Source of the DNA: Spartobacteria bacterium UBA5019
GTDB lineage: Bacteria > Verrucomicrobiota > Verrucomicrobiia > Chthoniobacterales > Terrimicrobiaceae
Assembly: GCA_002396485.1 (NCBI GenBank)
Contig: DGXZ01000052.1
Span: 798-14,564 of the forward strand
Reading direction: 5' to 3'
Length of the DNA: 13,767 nucleotides
The notes under the pieces are model-generated. The model worked only from the letters and a program-made list of their open reading frames with translations. It ran no database searches and was not told the origin of the DNA. Shown here one piece after another: positions 13,288-13,767 of the stretch. Position 1 is the first letter of the stretch, and each line of letters starts with the position of its first letter. Both the position numbers and the translations under genes were made by a program.

Positions 13288-13767
13288 ATGTCATTTCAAA
13301 ATCTCGGGCTCCCGGAGCCTGTTCTACACGGAGCTCAGCGCATGGGTTACTCGGATGCCACACCCATTCAGCTTCGTGCCATTCCAGTCATTCTCTCCGG
13401 TCGCGACCTTGTGGCCTCGGCCCAAACCGGCACAGGCAAGACTGCCGCATTTGCATTGCCAGTGCTTGCAAAACTCGATCATCCCGAGCCACGGATTCGC
13501 TGTCTGGTTCTCGAGCCCACCCGCGAGTTGGCGATGCAGGTGGAAACGGCTTTCCGCGACTACATGCGGTTCATGCACACCGAGGTCACACTCATCCATG
13601 GTGGCGTGGGCTATGGAAAACAACGGGACGACCTGAAGCGGCATTGCGATGTCGTGGTGGCAACGCCCGGCCGCTTGCTCGACCACATGCAGCAAGGATT
13701 GGTGGATTTAAGCTCGCTCCAATTTCTCGTCCTTGACGAGGTGGATCGCATGCTCGACATGGGCTTC
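13288..13767 (+). CDS. DEAD-box RNA helicase (partial, 5' part only)
   Basis: The open frame runs from ATG 13288 to the window end, 160 codons with no stop, so only the first RecA-like domain is present. In order it shows an upstream Phe (F3), the Q motif around YSDATPIQ (21-28), motif I AQTGTGKT (45-52), motif Ia PTREL (77-81), a GG motif (105-106), motif Ib TPGRL (126-130) and motif II as DEVD (150-153) followed by RMLDMGF. Val replaces the usual Ala in DEAD, a tolerated variation. The pattern resembles RhlE-type helicases that act in RNA remodelling, ribosome assembly or decay. AGG 8 bases upstream supports the start. It is divergent from pgl across about 100 bases. Confidence 0.93.
   Translation, partial: MSFQNLGLPEPVLHGAQRMGYSDATPIQLRAIPVILSGRDLVASAQTGTGKTAAFALPVLAKLDHPEPRIRCLVLEPTRELAMQVETAFRDYMRFMHTEVTLIHGGVGYGKQRDDLKRHCDVVVATPGRLLDHMQQGLVDLSSLQFLVLDEVDRMLDMGF

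Noticed and set aside
12545..13636. 363-codon plus-strand frame across pgl and the helicase start
   Set aside because: It is antisense to the clearly recognised phosphogluconolactonase gene and then runs out of frame through the DEAD-box gene; the translation has no recognisable domain.

Overview
The window looks like chromosomal DNA of a free-living Gram-negative bacterium. My best guess is the Planctomycetes-Verrucomicrobia-Chlamydiae (PVC) group, most likely Verrucomicrobiota. The reasons are the moderately high GC content by eye, weak Shine-Dalgarno sites, many 4-base start/stop overlaps, a GldA/GldF/GldG + DUF4340 cassette, and a metal-transport operon laid out like chlamydial ytgABCD, with a DtxR-type repressor fused to the first permease. 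This placement is inference; no rRNA or other taxonomic marker is present.

Layout. (1) 1-823 (-): start of an FHA-domain, single-pass membrane, coiled-coil protein whose C-terminal part enters a tandem 33-bp/11-residue repeat and leaves the window. (2) 824-1307: a gene-poor spacer that probably holds the promoter of the next gene. (3) 1308-2381 (+): class II fructose-bisphosphate aldolase. (4) 3895 down to 2485 (-): a tightly coupled trio made of a DUF2062 membrane protein, a seven-helix membrane protein resembling the carotenoid-biosynthesis DUF422 family, and an 83-residue unknown. (5) A perfect 38-bp palindrome (3957-3994) between that trio and the divergent metal operon. (6) 4004-7954 (+): TroA/YtgA-type binding protein, ATPase, permease fused to a DtxR/MntR-like regulator, and a second permease, all overlapping by 1-4 bases. 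(7) 8014-12494 (+): GldA-like ATPase, GldF-like permease, GldG-like auxiliary protein and a DUF4340 protein, again overlapping. (8) 13186 down to 12491 (-): 6-phosphogluconolactonase, convergent with and overlapping the DUF4340 gene. (9) 13288-13767 (+): N-terminal part of a DEAD-box RNA helicase, cut by the window end.

How they work together. The metal operon forms a complete Mn/Zn/Fe-family importer: periplasmic capture, an ATPase motor and two membrane subunits. It also carries its own apparent metalloregulator as the tail of one permease, and the 38-bp palindrome next to the first gene is the obvious candidate operator. The sensor is therefore made in step with the transporter, as in chlamydial YtgCR. 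The second cassette is a separate ABC-2 type exporter-like complex with two large single-pass, envelope-exposed partners; its substrate is unknown. The aldolase and phosphogluconolactonase are ordinary central carbon metabolism genes.

The most interesting content is the transporter-repressor fusion together with its putative operator; the FHA repeat protein and the DUF2062 trio are secondary.
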